A stretch of 17,519 nucleotides of DNA. Source: JBQTKD01 sp052386455. GTDB taxonomy: Bacteria > Actinomycetota > Actinomycetes > Sporichthyales > Sporichthyaceae. How positions within the stretch are numbered: position 1 is the first letter of the stretch; every line of letters begins with the position of its first letter. Under the pieces are notes generated by a model. The model worked only from the letters and a program-made list of their open reading frames with translations, was not told where the DNA came from and did no database searches. Where the stretch lies: NCBI GenBank assembly GCA_052386455.1, contig JBQTKD010000098.1:1-17519 (forward strand), given 5' to 3'. Of this stretch, positions 1-7,114 are shown one piece after another. Made by a program: the position numbers and the translations under genes.

Positions 1-31
1 CGGCCGGGCCGGCATCGCCGATGCTGGACCG

Positions 32-436
32 ATGAACGACGACGATGCGGGTCGACGGCCGGATCCGCAGGTGCCCGAGCGGGCGAAGCGCCGGACGTTC
101 ACCGCGAAGTACAAGTTGAAGATCCTCGCGGACTACGAAGCGGCCGGCGATGGCGAGAAGGGGGCCCTGCTGCGCCGCGAGGGGCTGTACTCGAGCCACC
201 TGGTGGAGTGGCGGCGGGCTCGCGACGCCGGGGCGCTGGCCGGGCTGAGCGCCCCGCGCGGACGCCCGCCGCGCGATCCGGATCGGGCGCGGATCGCCGC
301 TCTGGAGGCCGAGAAGGCCCAACTGGAGAAGGAGCTGGCCAAGGCCCGCTTCGTGGTGGAGGTGCAGGCAAAACTGCACGCGCTCTTGGAGAGGATCTCC
401 GAGGGCGGGGAGCCCGAGAGCGGGTCGAGCAGATGA
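32..436 (+). CDS. IS3-family transposase OrfA (DNA-binding subunit)
   Basis: A 134-aa protein of the length usual for IS3 OrfA. Residues about 20-70 form a Tnp_1-type helix-turn-helix (KYKLKILADYEAA, then the recognition segment ending VEWRRARDAG). Residues about 86-122 are a heptad-rich coiled coil (RIAALEAEKAQLEKELAKAR) of the kind that lets OrfA and OrfAB multimerise. The role is binding of the terminal inverted repeats. The stop codon TGA overlaps the orfB start in an ATGA, so the downstream frame can be reached by termination-reinitiation or by -1 frameshifting. No strong Shine-Dalgarno precedes the ATG. The family call is secure; the precise start is less so. Confidence 0.85.
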   Translation: MNDDDAGRRPDPQVPERAKRRTFTAKYKLKILADYEAAGDGEKGALLRREGLYSSHLVEWRRARDAGALAGLSAPRGRPPRDPDRARIAALEAEKAQLEKELAKARFVVEVQAKLHALLERISEGGEPESGSSR

Positions 437-1455
437 GCGACGCCGCGGTCGCCGAGCTGGCCCCGGTCGTCGGCGTTCGAGCCGCCTGCGAAGCGCTGGG
501 CCTGCCGCAGGCCGGTTACTACCGCCGTCACCGCCAGAGCCCGGCTCCGGCCCGGCCGGTGCCCGTCCCTCAGCGCGAGCGGGTCCAGCCGCGCGCTTTG
601 ACCGAGACCGAACGTGCCGCGATCCTGACCGAACTGCACGGCGAGCGGTTCGTAGACCTGTCCCCGGCCGAAACGTGGGCGATCCTGCTCGACGAGGGCC
701 GCTACCTGGGGTCGGTCTCGACCTTCTACCGACTGCTGCGCCAGGCGGGGGAGGTGCGCGAACGACGCCGTCAGGCGACCCACCCGGCCAAGGTCAAGCC
801 CGAGTTGGTCGCGACCGCGCCGAACCGGGTGTGGTCGTGGGACATAACCAAGCTGCACGGCCCAGCGAAGTGGACCTACTACTACCTCTACGTCTTCCTC
901 GACATCTACTCCCGCTACGTCGTCGGGTGGATGGTCGCGAGCCGGGAGAGCGCCACTCTCGCGGAAGTGATGATTCGTCAGACCTGCGCGAAGCAGGGCA
1001 TCGAGCGCAGACAGTTGACCGTCCACGCCGACCGCGGCTCCTCGATGACCTCCAAACCGGTTGCGTTCCTGCTCGCCGACCTCGGCGTGACCCAGTCCCA
1101 CTCCCGGCCCCGCGTCAGCAACGACAACCCCTACAGCGAGTCCCAGTTCAAGACGCTGAAGTATCGGCCCGACTTCCCCGGACGGTTTGCCTCCATCGAG
1201 GCCGCCCGAGTGCACTGCCAGAGCTTTTTCGGCTGGTACAACGACGAGCACCGTCATTCCGGCCTCGCCCTGCACACCCCGGCCGACGTCCACTACGGCA
1301 CCGCGGAAGCCATCCGCGACAAGCGCGCCGGTGTACTCGACAACGCCTACGCCGCCCACCCCGAACGGTTCGTCCGCAAACCCCCGACGCCGCCGGAACT
1401 TCCCACGGCGGCCTGGATCAACAAGCCGCCCCAGAGCGAGGAGGAAACTCAGTAA
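433..1455 (+). CDS. IS3-family transposase OrfB (DDE integrase)
   Basis: A 340-aa catalytic transposase subunit with an rve integrase core. The catalytic triad is visible as D137 (WSWDITKLHG), D200 (HADRGSS) and E236 (YSESQFKTLK), giving the D-35-E spacing of the IS3 family. The C-terminal segment WYNDEHRHSGL is also typical of this family. I chose the ATG at 433 because it overlaps the orfA stop (ATGA). The frame is open further upstream, as expected if an OrfAB fusion is made by -1 frameshifting. No internal stop or frameshift is seen, so the gene looks intact and the element may still be active. Confidence 0.88.
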   Translation: MSDAAVAELAPVVGVRAACEALGLPQAGYYRRHRQSPAPARPVPVPQRERVQPRALTETERAAILTELHGERFVDLSPAETWAILLDEGRYLGSVSTFYRLLRQAGEVRERRRQATHPAKVKPELVATAPNRVWSWDITKLHGPAKWTYYYLYVFLDIYSRYVVGWMVASRESATLAEVMIRQTCAKQGIERRQLTVHADRGSSMTSKPVAFLLADLGVTQSHSRPRVSNDNPYSESQFKTLKYRPDFPGRFASIEAARVHCQSFFGWYNDEHRHSGLALHTPADVHYGTAEAIRDKRAGVLDNAYAAHPERFVRKPPTPPELPTAAWINKPPQSEEETQ

Positions 1456-1471
1456 TAGCGACCCGAAGGTG

Positions 1472-1498
1472 CCTCAAACAGGTTGACAGGTTCCGTCA
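1472..1498 (+). repeat. Probable right terminal inverted repeat of the IS
   Basis: This short stretch between the orfB stop and the truncated downstream gene contains CCTCAAACAGGTTGACAGG and ends in CA, the conserved terminal dinucleotide of IS3 ends. It also supplies the TTG from which the downstream open frame can be read. The left partner is not in the window, so the repeat is inferred from position and the CA terminus only. Confidence 0.45.
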
Positions 1499-2253
1499 CC
1501 CCGACTCCGCCCGACCTCAAGCTCAGCTCGGGAGTTGAGGAACTGGCTGCAGTCAGATCGCTCTTGGCCGCACGACATCCCGTTCAACGGATCGGTACCG
1601 CCGCGGCCGGTCAGCGAATCTGGCAGAGGCCGAGCGCCGCAGTCTCCGAGGTGTGGGCGCTCAGCCCGAGCGAAGAAGACAAGCACCGCGGCCTGACAGA
1701 TCTTCGACGTCAGATTGAAGCCGCAGCAGCCACTGGTCAGCGCATCCAGAGCATCCAGCCTAACGACGCCAGCGTCGCGCTCCTCCTTGTGACCAGCGCC
1801 GGCGGCATTCTGCTTGGGTCTGATCTGGAACACCTGCCGCACCCTGCGCGGGGCTGGAAGGCGGTCCTCGCCAACGAGGCGATACCGCAGGCCCGATCTG
1901 GCACGTGGAAGGTCGCCCACCACGGGTCGGACACCGGCTACTGCGCCGGGGTTTGGGAACAAAGACTCGAACGCGATGCCTTGGCGGTCCTAACGCCGTT
2001 CGAACTCGGCCGGGTCAAGCTTCCGAAGGAATCCGATGTCGAAGTTCTGCTCGCGCACACGAACCGGTGCTATCTGACCTCTGCGGCGTCGGTTCGAGGC
2101 GTGCGCCGTGAGCGGGCGGTGGAACGGTCGATCAGCGAGGCGGCTCGCAGCTACCGTCCGCTTCGGACCTCGATGGGGCACGTGCAGGTGCGCTACGAAC
2201 CAGACGGTCCGGTCGTTCGCGGCAGCAGCAACTCAGTTCGCCTCTCTGCATGA
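1483..2253 (+). pseudogene. Metallo-beta-lactamase-fold hydrolase (ComEC/Rec2 C-terminal type), 5' end removed by IS
   Basis: The open frame runs from a TTG inside the IS end to a TGA that overlaps the helicase start (ATGA). Native coding sequence probably begins about 1499. Residues NDASVALLLVTSAGG followed by ILLGSDLEH match the strand and Asp-ligand region of ComEC-like metallo-beta-lactamase domains, and WKVAHHGSDTG matches their histidine-ligand HHGS motif. The N-terminal HxHxDH metal site that every active member carries is absent, and the point of loss coincides with the IS. The product is therefore probably inactive, although the remaining frame of about 250 codons is uninterrupted, which suggests recent damage. 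Stop-start coupling implies that it was co-translated with the helicase-nuclease. Substrate unknown; relatives act on nucleic acids or nucleotides. Confidence 0.7.
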
Positions 2254-5027
2254 TGACGGACTACACGGTGGCGCAGCGGGCCGCGATAGCCAGCCTTGAT
2301 CGTCCGCTGCAGATCGTCGCCTGTGCGGGATCCGGCAAGACCCAAGTCATCTCGCAGCGCATCGCGGACATACTCGCCCGGCCGGGCGTCGCGCCGCGCA
2401 ACGTCGTCGGGTTCACGTTCACCGAGAAGGCGGCGGCCGAACTCAAGGATCGGGTGCTGACCATCGTCGAGCAGGGCGGGCGCACGACGGGCCTGGCCGA
2501 GATGTACATCGGCACCATGCACGGCTACGCACTGGACCTCGTCCAGCGGCTCGTGCCGGAGACGTTCAAGTACCAGGTGCTGACCGAAATCACTGCACGC
2601 CTGTTCGTCGACCGAAACAGCAAGCGCTCGGGCCTCACGGAGTGCCCGACGCTGTCCGGCGGCACTCCCACGCTGCGGCGGTACGTCAACTCCCGGCTGT
2701 ACCTGCAGGCGATGAGCGTGCTGCGCGAAGACGAAGTCGACGTCGAACTCGTCCCGGACGGAGTACTCGCCGCCTACACCAAGTACGCGGCGCTGCTCGC
2801 CGAGCACGCCTACTTCGACTACACGCAGATGATCAACCTCGCAGTGGCGTTCCTCGAGTCCGATCCAGACGACGGACCCGCCGAGAAGGCGGTGCTCGAC
2901 CACGTCCGCGACGACCTGCGGTACGTCGTCGTCGACGAGTACCAGGACGTCAACCCATTGCAGGAGCGGCTGATCCAGGGACTCGTCCGGTACGGCGCGA
3001 ACCTGTGCGTCGTGGGCGACGACGACCAGACGATCTACCAGTGGCGGGGCAGCGAGGTGTCGAATATCGTCACCTTCGCCGACCGCCACGACGACGTCGA
3101 ACAGGTCGTCCTCGCCGACAACTTTCGGTCCAGCCGCGGCGTAGTGGAACTCGGCGCATCTATCGCGGCGCGCATCCCCGCCGGAGAACGACTGGCCAAG
3201 GACATGGTCGCGGCCGGGCACCAGGAATGGGCGCGCGGAGACCTGCTCGCTCTCACCTTCGATTCGCCCGACGCCGAGGCGGAGTGGATCTGCGACCGCA
3301 TCGAGGCGATGCGCGGCCTCGCTTTCGCGGACCGGCCCAATTCCGGTCTCAGGGGCCTCGCCTGGTCGGACTTCGCGGTCCTGTTTCGCTCTGTCGCCAA
3401 GGACGCCGATCACCTCGTCGCCGAACTGCGCGCCCGAGGCATCCCGTACATGGTCAAGGGTCTCAACCGCCTGTTCGACGCCCCAGAGATCGCGGCCGTC
3501 GTCGGCATCTTCGACTACATGGTCGCGGGCATCGACGCCGAAACCCTGCACCAACTGTGGACCGACGCGGACCTGGTGGCCGACGACGCCCGGTGGCCCG
3601 TGGCCGTCGCCGTCCTGGACGCGGGCCGAGACTTCGACCGCGGCGCCCGCTGGGGCGTTTACAACATCCAACGCCTGTTCCTCGACTTCCTCGAGGCGTT
3701 GGATCTGCGCGAGGACACGTTGCCGGGCGAGGCGAGCAGACGCGAACTAGTGTTCTACCAGCTGGGAAAGTTCAGCCAGGCGATCTCGGATTTCGAGACG
3801 ATCCACTTCGCCTCGACGCCGTACGAGAAGTACACCGGGTTCGCCAAGTGGCTGGCCCATCAGGCGCCCGACTACTACGCCGAATCCGACGCGGACGTCG
3901 GCTACGCCACCCCGGACGCGGTGACGCTGTCCACCGTCCACCAGGCCAAGGGCATGCAGTGGCCGGCGGTGTTCGTCCCGTGCCTGAGGCACAACCGGTT
4001 CCCGTCGCGCCGTTGGGGCGGGCTCAACCTCCTGCACGTAATCCCTGCGGAGGCAATTCGGGACGCCGATCGCTACCGCGGCACGTTGGAGGACGAGACC
4101 CGCCTGTTCTACGTCGCCGTCACCCGTGCCCAGAAGTACTTGTTCGCCACCCACTCACCCGGGGCGGGCCAATTCGCGAAGCGGTCGGAGTTCCTCGACC
4201 ACTGCACCCGCAACAGCTTCGTCTCCACCCGCGACCCGGGCGTGCCCGCCGACACGCCTCGTCTCGAACCGCGGCCGCGGCACGAGACCCCGCAGGTCAG
4301 CCTGTCCTTCTCCGAGCTCAAGTACTTCTTCGAGTGCCCGTACTCGTTCAAGCTCCGGTTCCTGTACGGATTCAACCCGCCGCTGCACGAAGCACTTGGC
4401 TACGGCAAGGGGTTGCACGACGCTCTGGCCGAAGTACACAAGCGCGCCATCGCGGGGGACCTTCTCGGGCCGGAGGCCGCGAACGAACTTGTGAGACGGC
4501 ACCTGCACACGCCCTACGCCTACCCGGAGCTGCGGGCGGCGCTGCACGCATCCGCCGTGGACGCGGTTGGCCGCTACCTGACCGAGCGCGGACCCGAGCT
4601 CGAGCGGACACTGCACTCGGAGAAGCAGATCCAGGTGCATGTCGCGCCAGGGATCGTCGTGGACGGCCGCATCGACCTCGTTCGTCGCCTCGACACCAAC
4701 GAACTGTCGGTCGTCGACTTCAAATCGACCGACCGCGCGCAGGCCGAAGACGTGACGCGCGACCAGTTGCACGTCTACGCCGTGGGCTACCAGGAGCTCA
4801 CCGGCGAACGGCCCGATCTCGTCGAGGTGCTCAACCTCGACGCCGAGGCCAAGAGCGACCGGGAACAGGTGGAAGGCTCGCTGCTGGACTCGGTGCGTAC
4901 CCGCATTGCCTCCGCGGGAGAGTCGCTTCGCACGAACGAACTTCCTCGCCACCAGCGGTGGTGCGGCGCGTGCGAGAGGTGCGATCTGGTTGCGTTGTGC
5001 CGATCTCGTCCGCCAGATACTTCTTGA
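2250..5027 (+). CDS. UvrD/PcrA-like superfamily 1 helicase with C-terminal PD-(D/E)XK nuclease
   Basis: A 925-aa fusion. SF1A helicase motifs appear in order: Q motif (YTVAQRAAI), Walker A AGSGKT (26-31), Ia FTFTEKAAAELK, II VVDEYQDVNPLQ (about 228), III VGDDDQTIYQWRG (about 256), IV NFRSS (about 291), V STVHQAKGMQWP (about 561) and VI VAVTRAQ (about 622). A Cas4/AddB-like nuclease follows: CPYSFK (about 696), VDGRIDLV (about 804), VVDFKS (about 820) and a terminal CGACERC...C set near 905-917. Together with C696 this set fits a 4Fe-4S cluster. The expected activity is ATP-driven unwinding coupled to DNA cleavage, as in AddAB/AdnAB. Two adjacent ATG codons (2250 and 2253) are possible starts; the first overlaps the upstream stop. 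It differs from canonical AdnA/AdnB in being single and next to a metallo-beta-lactamase gene, so a defence or accessory repair role is inferred, not shown. Confidence 0.88.
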   Translation: MMTDYTVAQRAAIASLDRPLQIVACAGSGKTQVISQRIADILARPGVAPRNVVGFTFTEKAAAELKDRVLTIVEQGGRTTGLAEMYIGTMHGYALDLVQRLVPETFKYQVLTEITARLFVDRNSKRSGLTECPTLSGGTPTLRRYVNSRLYLQAMSVLREDEVDVELVPDGVLAAYTKYAALLAEHAYFDYTQMINLAVAFLESDPDDGPAEKAVLDHVRDDLRYVVVDEYQDVNPLQERLIQGLVRYGANLCVVGDDDQTIYQWRGSEVSNIVTFADRHDDVEQVVLADNFRSSRGVVELGASIAARIPAGERLAKDMVAAGHQEWARGDLLALTFDSPDAEAEWICDRIEAMRGLAFADRPNSGLRGLAWSDFAVLFRSVAKDADHLVAELRARGIPYMVKGLNRLFDAPEIAAVVGIFDYMVAGIDAETLHQLWTDADLVADDARWPVAVAVLDAGRDFDRGARWGVYNIQRLFLDFLEALDLREDTLPGEASRRELVFYQLGKFSQAISDFETIHFASTPYEKYTGFAKWLAHQAPDYYAESDADVGYATPDAVTLSTVHQAKGMQWPAVFVPCLRHNRFPSRRWGGLNLLHVIPAEAIRDADRYRGTLEDETRLFYVAVTRAQKYLFATHSPGAGQFAKRSEFLDHCTRNSFVSTRDPGVPADTPRLEPRPRHETPQVSLSFSELKYFFECPYSFKLRFLYGFNPPLHEALGYGKGLHDALAEVHKRAIAGDLLGPEAANELVRRHLHTPYAYPELRAALHASAVDAVGRYLTERGPELERTLHSEKQIQVHVAPGIVVDGRIDLVRRLDTNELSVVDFKSTDRAQAEDVTRDQLHVYAVGYQELTGERPDLVEVLNLDAEAKSDREQVEGSLLDSVRTRIASAGESLRTNELPRHQRWCGACERCDLVALCRSRPPDTS

Positions 5028-5032
5028 ACGGT

Positions 5033-5049
5033 GCCCCGTCCACCGGGGC
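5033..5049 (+). terminator. Possible hairpin after the helicase gene
   Basis: A GC-only stem (GCCCCG at 5033-5038 pairing with CGGGGC at 5044-5049, loop TCCAC) lies 5 bp after the helicase stop. There is no T tract, so it may act as a weak stem terminator or an mRNA 3' end stabiliser. The rest of the gap to 5273 holds no convincing gene; a TATGGT hexamer at 5172-5177 could be a -10 box for the next gene, but no -35 is seen. Confidence 0.3.
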
Positions 5050-5273
5050 GGGTGCTGCCGTGCTCCGTGGCGGCGAATCGGGATGAGTCCGACCTGTCGC
5101 GGACGCTGAGCTTGGGGCCGCTTTCGCCGGGTTGGATCGGGCCGTTGGGGGCGGTCTTGATCGGCCGAACGTATGGTTTCGGATTTCGATCGGTCCGTAC
5201 GCGCGTCTCGCGCGTCCAATCCGCTACCGGCCGGCCGTGGCCGGAACGCAGCGTTGGACCTGGGGGAACGTCG

Positions 5274-5744
5274 ATGTCCGAGCAAGACCGCGAGTTCGGT
5301 TCGGACTACTCGCGCGAGGGCACCGAGACCCCGGATCCGTCGTGGAGCCGGTCGCGCCTGTCGGAGGAGACCGACGCCTCCCGCGAGCTGCGTGCGGCCC
5401 GCCTGGTGTACGCCGGCGTCCGGGACGCCGAGCGCGTTGCCGCGGTCATCTACGGCTCGATCTTCCGCCGCATCCGCGTCTACGTCGCCGGTCTGGAGAA
5501 CGACCTGCACTGGGTCTCCGCGGTCGAGGCCATGTGGGCCACCGGCCTCGTCGTCGTCCTCGAGGACATCCTGCCGACCGAGTTCGAGGGCGTGACCGAC
5601 GCCGCGTACCCGAGCGAGGTCCAGCTGCGCTCCGTCGACCTGCTGGTCCTCGTCGGCCGCTACGAGAACGACTCCGAGATCCTCGGGCTGGCTGCGCGCT
5701 GCGGCACCCCGGCGGTCCCGCTCCGCGCGCTCATCCAGAGCTGA
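5274..5744 (+). CDS. Unknown protein, deoxyribosyltransferase-like (Rossmann) fold suspected
   Basis: A 156-aa soluble protein. The first 45 residues are acidic, polar and probably disordered. The C-terminal two thirds reads RRIRVYVAGLEND..., then a Leu/Val-rich strand, then SVDLLVLVGRYENDSEILGLAARCGTP. This pattern (a YVAG strand near the start, a DLLVLV strand, then a Glu-containing helix and G-x-P) resembles nucleoside 2-deoxyribosyltransferase and DUF4406-type folds, and also resembles the next gene, suggesting a duplicated pair. I chose the ATG at 5274 because a purine-rich GGGGGAA stands 6-10 nt before it; the frame is open upstream to 5031, but that part lacks protein-like composition. 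No activity should be assumed: key catalytic residues cannot be confirmed by eye. Confidence 0.7.
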   Translation: MSEQDREFGSDYSREGTETPDPSWSRSRLSEETDASRELRAARLVYAGVRDAERVAAVIYGSIFRRIRVYVAGLENDLHWVSAVEAMWATGLVVVLEDILPTEFEGVTDAAYPSEVQLRSVDLLVLVGRYENDSEILGLAARCGTPAVPLRALIQS

Positions 5745-5750
5745 CACTCG

Positions 5751-5795
5751 GGACAAACCCGGACAAACCGCAGCTCCAAGGCGTTTCAAAGAAAC
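5751..5795 (+). repeat. Tandem 9-mer and small palindrome between the paralogous genes
   Basis: GGACAAACC occurs at 5751-5759 and 5761-5769, followed at 5783-5795 by the perfect inverted repeat GTTTC-AAA-GAAAC. The stretch lies in the 102-bp gap before the second paralogue and could be an operator. The following gene has a good Shine-Dalgarno but no clear -10/-35 pair was found. Confidence 0.35.
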
Positions 5796-5846
5796 ATTCG
5801 CGACCGTTGTGGCGATATCCACCCGTCAGGGGAGGAGCCGCCGCGC

Positions 5847-6299
5847 ATGCGACAGGTGCTCGAGCAGTACCGGACCGGCCCGAGCGATCGGGTCGGTCCA
5901 TCGCGCGCGGCTCTGCGCGGCCGGCGGGTCTACCTCGCCGGCCCGCGCACCTGGCTGGACCCCGAGGTCTGGGCCCCGGTGGAGGCCACGCTGCTCGACC
6001 TCGGCCTGATCGCCCTGCCCGCGCAGGCCGCGTTCCGCCACGCCGCCGCCTCGCTGCGCGCCGCGGGTGCGAGCGTCTTCAGCCCGTTCGAACAGGCACC
6101 AGACCTCGCCGACTCCCGCGCCGGCCGCACGGCCGACTCCGAGGCGCTGCTGGCCGCCGACCTCGTCGTCGTCCTCGACGGCTGGGCCGACGTCCCCGGC
6201 GCCGTCGACAGGGCCCTGCTGGTCGCCACGACCCGCGGCGTCTCCTGGGCCTGCGCGGGCGACGTGCTCCCCGCCGCCCTCGCCCGCCCCGCCGCCTGA
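5847..6299 (+). CDS. DUF4406 / nucleoside deoxyribosyltransferase-like protein
   Basis: A 150-aa protein. RRVYLAGPRTWLDPE near residue 30 is the nucleotide-binding first strand and loop of this fold. ADSEALLAADLVVVLDGWAD followed by VPGAVDRALLVATTRGV matches the DUF4406 core, in which a D-x-LpGW strand is followed by an S-x-GA-x-x-E helix. In this copy the usual helix Glu appears as Asp (AVDRALLVA), which may matter for catalysis. The start at 5847 is supported by GGGGAGGAG at 5829-5837. The closest visible relative is the preceding gene. Family members cleave or transfer N-glycosidic bonds of nucleosides or act on modified nucleotides; the substrate here is unknown. It ends 33 bp from the convergent vapC, with no strong terminator. 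Confidence 0.72.
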   Translation: MRQVLEQYRTGPSDRVGPSRAALRGRRVYLAGPRTWLDPEVWAPVEATLLDLGLIALPAQAAFRHAAASLRAAGASVFSPFEQAPDLADSRAGRTADSEALLAADLVVVLDGWADVPGAVDRALLVATTRGVSWACAGDVLPAALARPAA

Positions 6300-6332
6300 C
6301 TCAGGGTTCGATCTTCCGGTTCGTCGATGAGA

Positions 6333-6716
6333 TCAGATGTCGATGACGGCCAGCCGTCGATTGATCGAGCGCGCGAGGTGCTCGAGGTCGCCGCGGTCCG
6401 AGGTCACGACCGCCCGGTCGCGACCTGCAAGGGTCGCGAACACCACGTGCGCGTCGGCTACGTCGTCCGTGCCCGCCTTGGCCAGCATGCGACCGCCGGC
6501 GTGCGCGGCGTCCTCGTCGAGGTCGGCGACATCGCACCCGGCGAGCAGTTGCCGGACCTCCCACTGCCGCGACGAGCGGCTCACCTGCATCAGGGCAGTC
6601 GCAGGCACGACGGGAGTGATCCCGCGCTCGAGCGATCGCCTGTGCAGGGCCCAGAGTCGATCGTCCCGCCGTTCGGCGGCGACGAGCGCGCCCGCGTCGT
6701 ACACGAGAGTCGTCAC
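6333..6716 (-). CDS. vapC: VapC-type PIN-domain toxin
   Basis: A 127-aa protein, normal for VapC. The PIN-domain acidic residues are visible: D7 in VYDAGAL, E15 nearby, the TDDVADAHVV pair in the middle and TSDRGDLEHL near the C terminus. The enzyme class is Mg-dependent endoribonucleases that cut tRNA or rRNA and are held inactive by VapB. The start is GTG at 6716, whose GTGA overlaps the vapB stop, implying coupled translation. The residue that is usually Glu in the second helix (VPAxxxxEv) is Gln44 here (VPATALMQV); many actinobacterial VapC-like proteins tolerate this, but activity may be altered. The target RNA is not predictable. Confidence 0.85.
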   Translation of the reverse strand: MTTLVYDAGALVAAERRDDRLWALHRRSLERGITPVVPATALMQVSRSSRQWEVRQLLAGCDVADLDEDAAHAGGRMLAKAGTDDVADAHVVFATLAGRDRAVVTSDRGDLEHLARSINRRLAVIDI

Positions 6717-6952
6717 CGCAGATCGCCGCTGCCGGCGTCCAGGATTGCGTCGGCGCGGGCGAGGGCCTCGGCGCCGATGGGGCCGTGCTTGGCTTCGTAG
6801 CGGCGCACCGCCGCCAGGCCCCGGCGTCGACGCAGTTCGTTCGCAAGAGCCTCGTTCAGCAGCGCCGAGATTTCACCGGGCCCGGCGTGCCGCGATAGCT
6901 CGTCCCAGATCTCGGCGTCGATGGACACCGAACGCTTCACCACCCCAGCCAT
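6713..6952 (-). CDS. vapB: VapB-type antitoxin (ribbon-helix-helix)
   Basis: A 79-aa protein that begins KRSVSIDAEIWDELSRHAG, a short beta strand followed by a helix as in RHH/CopG-like antitoxins, and continues EISALLNEALANELRRRRG. The basic C-terminal part (AAVRRYEAKHGPIGAEALARAD) is the kind that wraps the PIN toxin. The ATG at 6952 is preferred over a longer frame because a TACCCT -10 box lies 5 nt before it and a palindrome overlaps that box. It is expected to bind DNA as a dimer, repress its own promoter and neutralise VapC, whose gene overlaps by 4 nt. Confidence 0.82.
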   Translation of the reverse strand: MAGVVKRSVSIDAEIWDELSRHAGPGEISALLNEALANELRRRRGLAAVRRYEAKHGPIGAEALARADAILDAGSGDLR

Positions 6953-6957
6953 GGCAC

Positions 6958-6990
6958 AGGGTAGCACCGTGGTACTACCGACGGCGGTAG
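6958..6990 (-). promoter_or_regulatory. vapBC promoter with overlapping palindromic operators
   Basis: On the minus strand a TACCCT hexamer (6963-6958) precedes the vapB ATG by 5 nt, suggesting a leaderless or near-leaderless transcript. Two overlapping inverted repeats cover it: GGTAGCACC-GT-GGTACTACC at 6960-6979 (8 of 9 pairs) and CTACCG-ACGG-CGGTAG at 6975-6990 (perfect). Their position over and just upstream of the -10 fits autorepression by the VapBC complex. Confidence 0.6.
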
Positions 6991-7040
6991 AGCGGATGAA
7001 CAACTCGGCAGGCGGTTGCGAGCGGATCTGGTGTCCCACC

Positions 7041-7066
7041 TGTTCGTTCTCTGCTCTGGGGCGGAC
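7041..7066 (+). repeat. Direct repeat, copy 1 (one side of the second toxin-antitoxin pair)
   Basis: TGTTCGTTCTCTG is followed after two bases by CTGGGGCGGAC. The same block recurs at 7836-7861 with 23 of 26 identical bases and the same orientation. The two copies bracket the DUF433/DUF5615 pair. Sequence outside the block does not match. The block lies in the 162-bp gap between the two toxin-antitoxin operons, which holds no gene. Confidence 0.6.
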
Positions 7067-7114
7067 ACCGTCCAAAGCCGGCGTAGTTCGTTCGCGGGCG
7101 CCCGGTCCACGAGG

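Larger units (their letters stand above)
1..1498 (+). mobile_element. IS3-family insertion sequence, left end outside the window
   Basis: The element holds a two-frame transposase: a helix-turn-helix/leucine-zipper orfA and a DD(35)E integrase orfB in the -1 frame, the usual IS3 layout. The right end is placed near 1498 because the stretch after orfB ends in a CA dinucleotide and is directly followed by the reading frame of an unrelated, 5'-truncated gene. No matching left inverted repeat is visible, so the left terminus most likely lies upstream of base 1. The element sits in the same orientation as the downstream truncated gene and helicase, so readthrough from it could drive them. The exact end and any target duplication cannot be fixed without the left side. 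Confidence 0.85.

Noticed and set aside
2193..3671. Long minus-strand open frame of 492 codons inside the helicase gene
   Set aside because: It is antisense to the conserved helicase motifs, is Val/Asp/Gly-rich low-information sequence and matches nothing; long antisense frames are usual in high-GC DNA.
5031..5273. Longer N terminus (81 codons) for the first deoxyribosyltransferase-like protein
   Set aside because: The extra part has no domain and includes a hairpin and promoter-like sequence; ATG 5274 has a good purine-rich site upstream.
4155..5822. Minus-strand frame of 555 codons spanning the helicase 3' end and the next gene
   Set aside because: It crosses two well-supported plus-strand genes and a promoter region, and has no recognisable domain.
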